DNA from: Gigantopelta aegis
Lineage: Eukaryota; Mollusca; Gastropoda; Neomphalida; Peltospiridae
Assembly: GCF_016097555.1 (NCBI RefSeq)
Contig: NC_054708.1
Location: 1,847,558 to 1,911,557 of the forward strand
Direction: 5' to 3'
DNA length: 64,000 bases
Under the pieces are notes generated by a model. That model saw only the letters and a program-made list of their open reading frames with translations, did not search any database and was not told where the DNA came from. The translations under genes and the position numbers were made by a program. Shown piece after piece: positions 1-10,165 of this stretch; the first letter of the stretch is position 1; each line of letters begins with the position of its first letter.

Positions 1-1365
1 TAATATTAATGTCAGTTGGTGATATCATTGTATTTAACATGGGGAGTATTATGCTGTTGGTAATATTAATGTGAGTTGGTGATCTCATTGTATTTAACAT
101 TGGGAGTATTATGCTGTTGGTAATATTAATGTGAGTTGGTGATCTCATTGTATTTAACATGGGGAGTATGATGTTGTTGGTAGTATTAATGTGAGTTGGT
201 GATCTCATTGTATTTAACATTGGGAGTATTATGCTGTTGGTAATATTAATGTGAGTTTCTGATCTCATTGTATTTAACATGGGGAGTATTATGCTGTTGG
301 TAATATTAATGTGAGTTGGTGATCTCATTGTATTTAACATGGGGAGTATTATGCTGTTGGTAATATTAATGTCAGTTGGTGATCTCATTGTATTTAACAT
401 GGGGAGTATGATGTTGTTGGTAATATTAATGTGAGTTGGTGATCTCATTGTATTTAACATTGGGAGTATTATGCTGTTGGTAATATTAATGTGAGTTGGT
501 GATCTCATTGTATTTAATATGGGGGAGTATGATGTTGTTGGTAATATTAATGTCAGTTGGTAATCTCATTGTATTTAACATGGGGAGTATTATGCTGTTG
601 GTAATATTAATGTGAGTTGGTGATCTCATTGTATTTAACATGGGGAGTATTATGCTGTTGGTAATATTAATGTCAGTTGGTGATCTCATTGTATTTAACA
701 TGGGGAGTATGATGTTGTTGGTAATATTAATGTGAGTTGGTGATCTCATTGTATTTAATATGGGGGAGTATGATGTTGTTGGTAATATTAATGTGAGTTG
801 GTGATCTCATTGTATTTAACATGGGGAGTATTATGCTGTTGGCAATATTAATGTGAGTTGGTGATCTCATTGTATTTAATATGAGGGAGTATGATGTTGT
901 TGGTAATATTAATGTGAGTTGGTGATCTCATTGTATTTAACATGGGGAGTATTATGCTGTTGGCAATATTAATGTGAGTTGGTGATCTCATTGTATTTAA
1001 TATGAGGGAGTATGATGTTGTTGGTAATATTAATGTCAGTTGGTGATCTCATTGTATTTAACATGGGGAGTATTATGTTGTTGGTAATATTAATGTGAGT
1101 TGGTGATCTCATTGTATTTAATATGGGGGAGTATGATGTTGTTGGTAATATTAATGTCAGTTGGTGATCTCATTGTATTTAACATGGGGAGTATGATGTT
1201 GTTGGTAATATTAATGTCAGTTGGTGATCTCATTGTATTTAACATGGGGAGTATGATGTTGTTGGTAATATTAATGTGAGTAGGTGATCTCATTGTATTT
1301 AACATGGGGAGTATGATGTTGTTGGTAATATTAATGTGAGTTGGTGATCGGACGTCATCAAACAA
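1..1365. repeat. 60-bp minisatellite, copy A
   Basis: About 22 head-to-tail copies of a 60-bp unit (core TTTAACATGGGGAGTATTAT) with point differences and a few 1-bp insertions. The array runs off the left edge of the window. The same array, with about 10 more uniform copies, lies at 27622-28230 in copy B. Because 60 is a multiple of three and the unit lacks stops on the minus strand, it gives long repetitive open frames that are not genes. It sits in the intron downstream of exon 4 of the RING gene. Confidence 0.95.
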
Positions 1366-1560
1366 CAGTCTTAGATCGGTATTTGTGTTATTAAAATCTT
1401 CAATATCACAGCTATTTTGTTAATTTATAGTGTTAAATTATATTTAACATAAAAAATAGATACAGCAAATATGATATTGTAGTTTATTTGTGATAAAATG
1501 ATAAACTAAAGAAGTTACTTTCTTAGCCATAGTTGTCTCTTTGTGTAAAAATAATGGTTT

Positions 1561-3437
1561 ATTTATTGAATGGATTGGTGAAAAAGACTCCATCATATAG
1601 GGTCATGTGGGATAGAAAAAGTACATCCTCGGTGGTGGAAATTTCAACTTTTCTATCCCACGTGACAACACATGATGGAGTCCTATTGTCTGCACTTTAG
1701 CGTGGAAGTCCAACTGCATAACTCTATGACATTTGCACATGTGGTAGAAGATATCACATCAGATATGCTGAATCACCGGACTCTCGAACACAGAGAAAAA
1801 AACTTCAACAAAACAACCTGGACACATATATACACTGATGGATCAGGAGAAGAATCCATCAAAAATGGAGGGGGAATCTAAATAAAATTCCCAAATGGAA
1901 AAACAATCTCCAGATCTATACCAACTGGATCACTCTCTTCAAACATTAAAGCTGAGGCAAAAGCCGTCCATGAAACAATAGAGATCCTGAGCCAAGAACT
2001 CTTCCCACCATCACATGAAGTGATATTCACCAACTGCAGATCAGTAATCCAAACGCTCCCGTCTCCAGAAGACACAACATCACAAACAATCTACACCCTA
2101 CTGTCACAGCTATCAACAACCACAACAACATGACGAACAATCCACACCCTACTGTCACAGCTATCAACAACCACAACAACATCACGAACAATCCACACCC
2201 TACTGTCACAGCTATCGACAACCACAACAACATCACAAACAATCCACACCCTACAGTCACAGCTATCGACAACCACAACAACATGACGAACAATCTACAC
2301 CCTACTGTCACAGCTATCAACAACCACAACAACATCACAAACAATCTACACCCTACTGTCACAGCCATCAACAACCACAACAACATCTTGCAGTAGATCC
2401 CAGCACACTGCAATATAGCTGGAAACAAAAAAGCAGATTCACTAGCAAAATGTGGAAGAAAGATGATTCAGGAAACAGACTATGATCACGCGAAAGCAGA
2501 AGGAAAGATGGAAAACACAACATGGAGTGACAAAAACCACGACCCATGGGAGACACTTGAAAGACGAGGCCAGACTACAATCTTCTTGCTTTGCACAGGC
2601 CACTGCCGCCTAAACTTCCATCTCCACAAGCTTAATATATGTCACACAAGTGACTGTCAGTGTGGCACAGGCCTGCAAACACCAGAACATATCCTACAAC
2701 AATGTTCACTACACAACTCGGAGAGAAGCCATTTCTGGCCGCATGGAACAGACCTACATCAGAAGCTCTGGGGATCCAGGGACGACCTGCAAACAGCTGC
2801 CCAATTCATCACTCGGATCAGAATATCTGTATGAGACAATTTTCACAAATTTGAATGAAGAAGAAGAAGCAGAAGTATGTGTGGTTAATGCCATCATCTT
2901 TATATTTGCTAATCTCCCACTTGTGAAGGTTCTACTATAACAACAAATAGCTTTGTTTAGAGGTGCAGTTCAGCATGGTTCACGATATTCACTCTTTTAG
3001 GCACATAGTTTCCGGCACTGTTTTTCCACGGTTTACTCGTACATGGAGTTTTTAAACATGATACATCAGTATTTCCATATCTTGCACTCCACTGGAAATC
3101 CTGATGATGCAGTAAGACATTTTGACCAATCACATCAATTGCTACAGTGGCATGGTAAAATGGTGAAAATGGGATTTATGTTTTCTTGTCATGGTACATT
3201 TTTGTTCAAGTTAGTTTTTCTTTTTATGACAGATTTATTTAGTTATTTAACAAGTGTCCATTAAAAATAGTTTGTTGCTGTTAAAGTGGTTTATTAAAAT
3301 GTATGTTTGATAGTTTGCATACTTATGGGAAGTATTGTGAATAAATCAAACTGTAACCCAAGTACTGAAAATCAAAACCAATCATCCTATCCCCAGTTCT
3401 GATGCCGAGTCTCAAGCTGAAATAAAACAATAATAAT
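1561..3437 (+). mobile_element. 5'-truncated LINE tail with RNase H domain, copy A (broken)
   Basis: The plus strand shows the end of a non-LTR retrotransposon ORF2. An RNase H-like domain begins with YTDGSG (first catalytic Asp) near 1836 and continues with an IKAEAKAVHE segment (catalytic Glu). The segment expected to read TDSRS has TNCRS, so the second catalytic Asp is lost. A Cys/His knuckle ([19 protein letters not shown]) follows near 2640-2695. The frame is broken by stops, and a 51-bp minisatellite interrupts it. A 3' UTR of about 600 bp ends in a TAA/AATAAT tract near 3437. No reverse transcriptase or endonuclease remains. A less damaged copy is at 28440-30072. The insertion predates the segmental duplication. 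Confidence 0.8.
2093..2395. repeat. 51-bp minisatellite inside the LINE RNase H region
   Basis: About six copies of a 51-bp unit (core CCTACTGTCACAGCTATC) lie inside the LINE ORF. Copy B has a single unit followed by a short AAC run at the matching place (28925-28970), so the array grew in copy A after the duplication or shrank in B. Confidence 0.9.
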
Positions 3438-3694
3438 AATAACGGTGTTTCACTGTTTTTATTCTATAGTTAGCTTGACACAGTTTATGTTCAGAAAAAC
3501 TTAATAATGAAATGGGGGTGGGGGGTTACTATTCTTGAAGACGGGTTCATGCCCTTATTTTTCATGGAAAGGGGAGTGTTGGATTTAGAAAAGTTTGGAC
3601 ACAGCTAAAATCATCATTTATCTGTTTATTCTAGGAGGGGGGGGGGGGGGGGGGGGTGGAAGTGTAAAGCTGAGGTCTGTTTAATAAGACTGAC
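3438..3694. other. Intron sequence between LINE tail and exon 4 (copy A)
   Basis: No gene is seen here. The stretch contains a poly-G run at about 3638-3656. It aligns with 30072-30297 in copy B. Confidence 0.6.
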
Positions 3695-3842
3695 CTGCAT
3701 TAGCCAGTCGTCTGTGTCCACCTATCATGATCAACTGTCTCCGAGGTCGGCCAGATGGAGGATTACCGCCCATCGGTTGATGTCCACTCATGGCCGATAC
3801 GATCCCAGGTAGCATACCCAGGTCATCTTCAAAATCACTTTC
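3695..3842 (-). CDS. Exon 4, copy A RING-ligase gene
   Basis: Acceptor TTGACTGCAG precedes GAA AGT GAT ([10 protein letters not shown]) and the donor is GCAG|GTCAGT. The exon is 148 bp and leaves phase 1. It encodes an acidic start followed by [20 protein letters not shown]. Copy B has two extra codons (LQ) after GML. Confidence 0.75.
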
Positions 3843-6800
3843 CTGCAGTCAAGGAAATGACAGTGAAATAAACTACACAAATAGTAAACAAATAGTTAAA
3901 AGTGACAACACTGAGTTTTTCCTAGTCCTCAGCAGAGGACTGTTTATACTGAAAACTAGTTAAAAGTGACAACACCGAGTTTTTCCTAGTCCTCAGCAGA
4001 GGAATGTTTATACTGAAAACTAGTTAAAAGTGACAACACCGAGTTTTTCCTAGTCCTCAGCAGAGGACTGTTTATACTGAAAACTAGTTAAAAGTGACAA
4101 CACTGAGTTTTTCCAAGTCCTCAGCAGAGGACTGTTTATACTGAAAACTAATTAAAAGTGACAACACTGAGTTTTTCCAAGTCCTCAGCAGAGGACTGTT
4201 TATACTGAAAACTAGTTAAAAGTGACAACACTGAGTTTTTCCTAGTCCTCAGCAGAGGACTGTCTATACTGAAAACTAGTTAAAAGTGACAACACTGAGT
4301 TTTTCCTAGTCCTCAGCAGAGGAATGTTTATACTGAAAACTAGTTAAAAGTGACAACACTGAGTTTTTCCAAGTCCTCAGCAGAGGACTGTTTATACTGA
4401 AAACTAGTTAAAAGTGACAACACTGAGTTTTTCCAAGTCCTCAGCAGGGAAATGTTTATACTGAAAACTACTGTAAACCGTGTTAATATTGCGACGTGTT
4501 TTTTTGACGAATGTATACCTTAGCACATGTTCGCGACGTGTAAATTTCGCAAACGACTGTTGACAGCTCAAAAAACAAAAGTGGATAAAGAAAGCTCACT
4601 GTAATTGTTATAAAGTTACTGTCTGTAAATCAATATTCTGTTATCCTACATCAAGCAGTTGTGCCTGGTACAGAGTCTATAGAGGGGATTAGGCCCTACC
4701 CACCTCACCTGTATTAGAATCACAACTCACAGCTTCAGTTGTTAACTGTTAACACCCTTTGGTAGATAAAATAATAAACGATTAGTCGCCATCGATTGAA
4801 GTTACATAAAACAATTAACGATTAGTCGCCATCAAGGAGAGCTCGTGTATAGGCTGTGCCTGTTGAGTGAAGCTTTTTGTGAATTTTATTCTCAATAAAA
4901 TATTTCAAAACAAAACAAATTAATCGCAGTGTATGTTAGCTTGTTCAATAAACATGTTATTTTTGCATGATTTTGAGTTTCATTTCTGAAACGAGAGTAC
5001 TGATATACATGAAATAAATACAAAATGTTTATCAAATGTGCTTGGAAGTTTGTTGTTACAACATGTATCGCTATCTGCAGAAAACGAACAGTGATCCTAA
5101 AATTGAAGGCCACATGCTACCGGATCCGAATAAGGCGGGAACAACAGATGAAGCACTCACAATGGAATCGGCCAAAAGTGAAATTGTGAAATTGATGGAT
5201 GATACTAGTACCCAAAAACGGAAGCGTTCAGAATATGATATTTTTAGTAATGAACAACGAGCAAAGATCGCAAGATATGCTACAGAAAACGGAAATACGA
5301 AAGCAGCTAGGCATTTCACATCTGTGTTAAAATTAAAAAAGAAACTGAATGAAAGTACGGTACGGGCATGGAAAACAAAGTATCTTAAAAAATTGAAGGA
5401 ACTGAAAACCCCCGATGAGATTGTGGAACTGACCAATGATAAATGCGGTCGACCTCTGTTACTTGGGAAATATGACGAGAAAGTTACAGAACATGTGTTG
5501 GCTATACGAAAGTGCGGCGGAATTGTAAACCAACAGCAACTGGCATACTGAAACATTTTAATAGGGGACTACTGGCGGAATTTGGCAGAAGTGTTAAACT
5601 GACTAGAACATGGGCCGAATCATTCATGGAACGAATTGGATTGGTTAAACAGAAGGGAACGAAAGCCGCACGAAAACTGTCGGATAATATCGAGGAAGTA
5701 AAAAACAAGTTTTTGAAAAGGGTGAAAACGGCAGTAAATGAGAAATCGGTACCCCAACAATTTGTAATAAATTTTGACCAAACTGGCCTGAGTATCGTCC
5801 CTGTTTCAAATTGGACAATGGATCTGCAAGGAAGCAAACAGGTAGAAATTATCGGCTATGATGATAAATGCCAGATAACAGCACTGATGGGGTGTGCTTC
5901 AGACAGAACAATGTTACCATTACAGTTGTTGTACTATGCTGCGATACATAGATACAGTGCTTGTCCCGTATATTGAATCTGTTAAGGAAAACCGTGATCT
6001 ACCGTTGCGGCAGGCTGCTGTTATAATTATGGATGTATTTAAGGCCCATAGATGCGAAAGTGTGCTTGCCAAGTTGTGTTTGTGCCAGCTGGTTGTACCG
6101 GTGAACTCCAACCATTGGACTTGTCAGGAAATAAGGAATTCAAAGACTTGTTAAAAACCAAGTTCACCGACTATTATTCCCAAAAAGTTGAAACCGCGTT
6201 GAAATGTGAGAAGACACCAGACGATGTGAACATTTGTCTTAAACTGAGCACCATGAAACCTATTCACGCAAACTGGATCGTTTCTGTGTTTGATGAAATA
6301 AAGCGGAAACGTGAATTGTTTACCACAGGGTGGAGAAAGGCTGGACTAATTTAATTACTAGTACATGTATCTGTTAGCAATTCAAAACATTCGTAAGTAA
6401 ACAAACATTAGTATTCACACGCTCAAGATTTATGTTTACGAGTTGGCGAAATGGAACAACTACTAGTAATTATTTCTGAATATTTTTGTTTCTGATCAGT
6501 GTTAGTTACCAGTTATTAACTTATTTGTGTTACCTTTTGTAAAATGAATATTCCACAACAACTTTCAATAAATTGAATTATGACTGTATTTTGTTTGTGT
6601 TTTCCTTTATGGTTTACTAGAAAATCGAGACATCACTTTAAGCACACTTCAAACTGGAAAATAGTGAGTGCGTATTAATTTCGCGACATAAGGTTGGACG
6701 CGAACAACGTGATATTTATACGCACACATTTTTTTCACGGTTTACAGTAATTAAAAGTGACAACACTGAGTTTTTCCAAGTCCTCAGCAGAGGAATGTTT

Positions 6801-9797
6801 ACACTGAAAACTAGTTAAAAGTGACAACACTGAGTTTATCCTAGTCCTCAGCAGAGGACTGTTTATACTGAAAACTAGTTAAAAGTGTCAGTGGGTACTA
6901 AAAGGAATAACCAACTCGCTACAAGGAGTAACAAATTATCTGTCCCTAGTGAATTATCGTAATAACAGGAATAACCAACTCGCTACAAGGAGTAACAAAT
7001 TATCTGTCCCTAGTGAATTATCGTAATAACAGGAATAACCAACTCGCTACAAGGAGTAACAAATTATCTGTCCCTAGTGAATTATCGTAATAACAGGAAT
7101 AACCAACTCGCTACAAGGAGTAACAAATTATCTGTCCCTAGTGAATTATCGTAATAACAGGAATAACCAACTCGCTACAAGGAGTAACAAATTATCTGTC
7201 CCTAGTGAATTATCGTAATAACAGGAATAACCAACTCGCTACAAGGAGTAACTAATTATCTGTCCCTAGTGAATTATCGTAATAACAGGAATAACCAACT
7301 CGCTACAAGGAGTAACAAATTATCTGTCCCTAGTGAATTATCGTAATAACAGGAATAACCAACTCGCTACAAGGAGTAACTAATTATCTGTCCCTAGTGA
7401 ATTATCGTAATAACAGGAATAACCAACTCGTTACAAGGAGTAACAAATTATCTGTCCCTAGTGAATTATCGTAATAACAAGAATAACCAACTCGCTACAA
7501 GGAGTAACAAATTATCTGTCCCTAGTGAATTATCGTAATAACAGGAATAACCAACTCGCTACAAGGAGTAACTAATTATCTGTCCCTAGTGAATTATCGT
7601 AATAACAGGAATAACCAACTCGTTACAAGGAGTAACAAATTATCTGTCCCTAGTGAATTATCGTAATAACAAGAATAACCAACTCGCTACAAGGAGTAAC
7701 TAATTATCTGTCCCTAGTGAATTATCGTAATAACAGGAATAACCAACTCGCTACAAGGAGTAACTAATTATCTGTCCCTAGTGAATTATCGTAATTCCTC
7801 ATAGCTCATTGGTTTATTCTCTAAGTGTTTACCGGTCGTCTGGGCGGACGTTTCTTCTGTTTGGTTTTTTCCTCCTGCAGCTGGAGTTGTCTGGCCAACA
7901 TTCCATCCACCATCGTCATGCCCTGATACCGAGAAAACTCCTCTTGAAGTTCATTAGCTGGTCAAAACAAACAACTGACATGTGAATATTACACACACTA
8001 TCACCATACCTTAGTGGTACCAAGGAAACTCTTGTTGAAGTTCATTAGCTGTGAATATTACACACACTATCACCATACCTTAGTGGTACCAAGGAAACTC
8101 TTGTTGAAGTTCATCAGCTGTGAATATTACACACACTATCACCATACCTTAGTGGTACCAAGGAAACTCTTGTTGAAGTTCATCAGCTGTGAATATTACA
8201 CACACTATCACCATACCTTAGTGGTACCAAGGAAACTCTTGTTGAAGTCCATCAGCTGCTGTTAGTGCTAAACTAAATTATGAATACTTTCAACATATTC
8301 ATAGAAAATGCCACAATTTTTAAAGTTGAATAGCGGAAACTAAGCAATACTAAAAAGAGAAAATGTGCAGAAACGGTGTACTGATGGTGAAATGTTTGAT
8401 CCCGTTTAATATGGTGCATGATACAGACTGTGATGTCAAAACAATGTGATACCATTGAGATGTTCCTCAACATCAGCTCAATGTATTAACAATGATGATC
8501 AGCCGGCTCACAATGTTCTTTTATCACAGCCAGTGGGTCGCAACCCTCTAAACACTGAATCCTGTCTAAATTGGATAAATATTAGGTCCCCGGCAAGATC
8601 CAGTTTAGACAGGTTTAGACAGGTTGATCCAGTTTAGACAGGTTTCACTGTATATATACAGTCTAAAACGTCTCCAAAGATAAATCCCAATATACAGATG
8701 ATTTTTACCACAACAAAAAGAAGTAAACATTGTCAGAAACATGGAAATGATGAATGAATTAGCAGGAAGGAAGAAAGAAAGGAAGGAAGGTTTCATTTAA
8801 TGACACTCTCAACACATTTTAATTACAGTTATGGTGACAGACCACACATATACCGGTAATGAGAGAGGAAACCCACTGCCACCACACACTGGGATACTCT
8901 TTCTGATTAGAAGCAAGGACTCTTTTATATTCTGCATCCCACAGACAGGATAGTACATAGTGTGGTCTTTGTTACACAAGTTGTGAAGCACTGACTGGAA
9001 TGAGAATCAATTAATGAATGGATGAATGAAAGGATGAATGGATGGATAAATGAATGAATGGAATGGACTGATAAATGGATATATGGATGAATGGATGGAT
9101 GGATGGATGGATGGATGAATGTTTACAACACCCCAGCACAAAGGAAACTTGGCTATCAAACCTTTTTTGTGGTCATCATTGACGTCAAGCTGTTCCTGTA
9201 GCTGCTGTGCCAGCAGTTCGTCTAACGTTAACGACTCTTCCTCTTCATAGAGTCTCTTAGCCAGCCTCTCGTCTGAATGAATGAATGAACAAATGAATGG
9301 ATGAATGAATAAATGAATGGATGGATGAATAAATGGATAGATGAATGGATAAATAGATGGATGGATGAATGAATAAATGAAGTAAATTAATGGATTGATG
9401 GATGGATGAATGAATGGATGTATAAATGGATGGATGAATGGATAAATGGATGGATGGATGAATGGATGGATGGATGAATGAATAAATGAATGGATAGATA
9501 AATGGATGGATGAATGAATAAATGAATGGATAAATGGATGGATGGATGGATAAATGGATTGATAAATGGATTGATGAATGGATAAATGGATGGATGGATC
9601 AAACCTTTTTCGTGGTCACTGACGTTAATCTGTTCCTGTAGCTGCTGCGCCATCAGTTCGTCCAAGGCCAGTGACTCTTCTTCTTCGTATAGTTTCCTTG
9701 CCAGCCTCTCATCCTCCGACATACGATACGCAGTCAGCGGTCGCTGGATGGGCTGTTTCGGTCGTGCTCCGGATGGATGATTCTTAGCCATGGCCAT
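3695..9797 (-). CDS. RING-H2 E3 ubiquitin ligase paralogue, 5' exons only (copy A)
   Basis: Four minus-strand coding exons: 9605-9797 (exon 1, with ATG), 9162-9272 (exon 2), 7833-7957 (exon 3) and 3695-3842 (exon 4). All four keep GT and AG borders. Phases join correctly (1, 1, 0, then 1), giving an open frame of about 192 codons from [15 protein letters not shown] to RRLANA. Exons 1 and 2 encode two versions of a charged helical repeat ([15 protein letters not shown] ... [11 protein letters not shown]). Exon 3 carries [12 protein letters not shown] and a basic KKRPPRRP tail. Exon 4 is acidic then Gly/Pro/Arg rich. The RING finger is not in this copy within the window; its exons would lie left of position 1. 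Exon 4 is 6 bp shorter than in copy B, without a frameshift. Intact frames and splice sites suggest a live paralogue rather than a pseudogene. Intron 3 is interrupted by a Tigger element. Confidence 0.8.
3894..4470. repeat. 64-bp minisatellite, left part, intron 3 copy A
   Basis: About nine copies of a 64-bp unit (core TCCTCAGCAGAGGACTG, itself a short imperfect palindrome). The array is split by the Tigger insertion and resumes at 6748-6893. Copy B has an uninterrupted five-copy array at 30505-30835. Confidence 0.92.
4471..6747 (+). mobile_element. Tigger/pogo-like DNA transposon with TA target duplication
   Basis: A 2277-bp insertion in the 64-bp minisatellite. Terminal inverted repeats start CTGTAAACCGTG and end CACGGTTTACAG, and each end is flanked by TA (4469-4470 and 6748-6749). 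The minisatellite resumes cleanly beyond it. Copy B lacks the element. It contains one degenerate transposase gene (5036-6354). TA target, inverted repeats and transposase type all fit the pogo/Tigger branch of the Tc1-mariner superfamily. Confidence 0.9.
5036..6354 (+). pseudogene. Tigger-type DDE transposase, frameshifted
   Basis: The N-terminal part (5036-5551) has a basic stretch (KRKRSEYD) and a helix-turn-helix-like block ([19 protein letters not shown], then [14 protein letters not shown]), as in CENP-B/pogo DNA-binding domains. The frame then shifts near 5530. The second part (5512-5976) has FINFDQTG-type sequence ([10 protein letters not shown]), the first catalytic Asp of the DDE_1 domain. 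A further shift near 5945 leads to [10 protein letters not shown], the second Asp. After another shift near 6070 the sequence [15 protein letters not shown] matches the third catalytic region. At least three frame changes mean it cannot encode an intact enzyme. The decay is light, so the insertion is fairly young, in line with its absence from copy B. Confidence 0.85.
6748..6893. repeat. 64-bp minisatellite, right part
   Basis: Continuation of the 3894-4470 array after the Tigger element, about 2.3 units. The boundary is TA followed by ATTAAAAGTGACAAC, exactly the unit phase expected if the transposon split one unit. Confidence 0.9.
6900..7797. repeat. Second 64-bp minisatellite, intron 3 copy A
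   Basis: Fourteen nearly identical copies of a different 64-bp unit (core GGAATAACCAACTCGCTAC, then CTGTCCCTAGTGAATTATCG). It ends 36 bp before the exon 3 donor. Copy B has about six units at 30838-31208, one of them with an internal deletion. Confidence 0.95.
7833..7957 (-). CDS. Exon 3, copy A RING-ligase gene
   Basis: Exon of 125 bp (phase 1 in, phase 0 out). The acceptor is TTTTGACCAG and the donor CGACCG|GTAAAC. It encodes (A)[27 protein letters not shown] and KKRPPRRP. Its first ~25 bp and a related acceptor are repeated at 7958-8260. Confidence 0.75.
7958..8262. repeat. 69-bp splice-acceptor minisatellite, copy A (4 units)
   Basis: Four units of about 69 bp follow exon 3 on its 5' side. 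Read on the minus strand each carries TATTCACAG (AG acceptor) and then the first bases of exon 3 (CTAATGAACTTCAACAAGAG). Copy B has 18 extra units at 31371-32728. Confidence 0.9.
8263..8784. other. Intron 2 unique sequence, copy A
   Basis: No gene seen. A short direct repeat of GATCCAGTTTAGACAGGTTT type occurs at 8599-8645. The stretch aligns with 32729-33225 in copy B. Confidence 0.5.
8785..9006 (-). mobile_element. SINE fragment, copy A
   Basis: Similar to the 3' and central part of the tRNA-derived SINEs elsewhere in the window (CTCAACACATTTTAATTAC, then CCCACAGACAGGATAGTACA). The tRNA-like head is missing. The same fragment is in copy B at 33226-33450. Confidence 0.7.
9007..9604. repeat. 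Tetranucleotide (GAAT/GGAT) arrays around exon 2, copy A
   Basis: Degenerate runs of GAAT and GGAT fill 9007-9120 and 9273-9604 and enclose exon 2. On the minus strand they read ATTC/ATCC, giving the pyrimidine-rich ATTCATTCATTCAG that serves as the exon 2 acceptor. Confidence 0.9.
9162..9272 (-). CDS. Exon 2, copy A RING-ligase gene
   Basis: Exon of 111 bp with phase 1 on both sides. It encodes (D)[18 protein letters not shown] and [18 protein letters not shown]. It is a duplicate of the second half of exon 1. The donor AAAAAAG|GTTTGA is the same in both exons. Confidence 0.75.
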
Positions 9798-9834
9798 TTA
9801 CACACAGGAGTAACAAGCCCAGTCACACCATCAC
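9605..9834 (-). CDS. Exon 1 with start codon, copy A RING-ligase gene
   Basis: Coding part 9605-9797. The ATG is the first of two in ATGGCCATGGC, in a good initiation context. The 37 bases upstream follow an acceptor (ATATTGCAG|GTGATGG), and the leading frame has a TGA, so this part is 5' UTR. It encodes [20 protein letters not shown], then the first [15 protein letters not shown] repeat. Confidence 0.75.
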
Positions 9835-9861
9835 CTGCAATATCGGTTAAAGTTGGCTTTC

Positions 9862-10098
9862 TTTAACAACACCACTAGAGCACATTGATTTATTTATCAT
9901 CGGCTATTGGATGTCAAACATTTGGTAATTTTTGACATTTTTCCATTAATAGTGAGGGATCTTTTATATGTACAATCTCACAGACAGGATATCACATACC
10001 ACTGGTAGCAAAAAATAGCCCAATGGGCCAACTGGCGGGGATCGATTCTAAACTGACTGTACATTAGGCGAGTGTTTTACCACTGGGCTACATCATAG
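9862..10098 (-). mobile_element. tRNA-derived SINE, copy A
   Basis: A minus-oriented SINE. The tRNA-like head is at the right end (reverse complement of GTAGCCCAGTGGTAAAACAC and GAATCGATCCCC give A- and B-box-like sequences). The central domain contains CCCACAGACAGGATA-type sequence and the tail is near 9865. The copy B counterpart is split by a MITE (34526-35280). Confidence 0.75.
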
Positions 10099-10165
10099 TT
10101 TTATTACATATAAAGAACATTGTAGTAAATCGTCCTAGGCACACATCTCTACTATATGTCTAGTG

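Noticed and set aside
486..1365. Long minus-strand open frames with 20-residue repeats ([12 protein letters not shown]...)
   Set aside because: A by-product of the 60-bp minisatellite; the unit length is a multiple of three and has no stop in that frame. No splice or start context, and unit differences do not follow codons.
6900..7797. Possible CRISPR array
   Set aside because: Units are contiguous and identical with no variable spacers, and the genome is eukaryotic.
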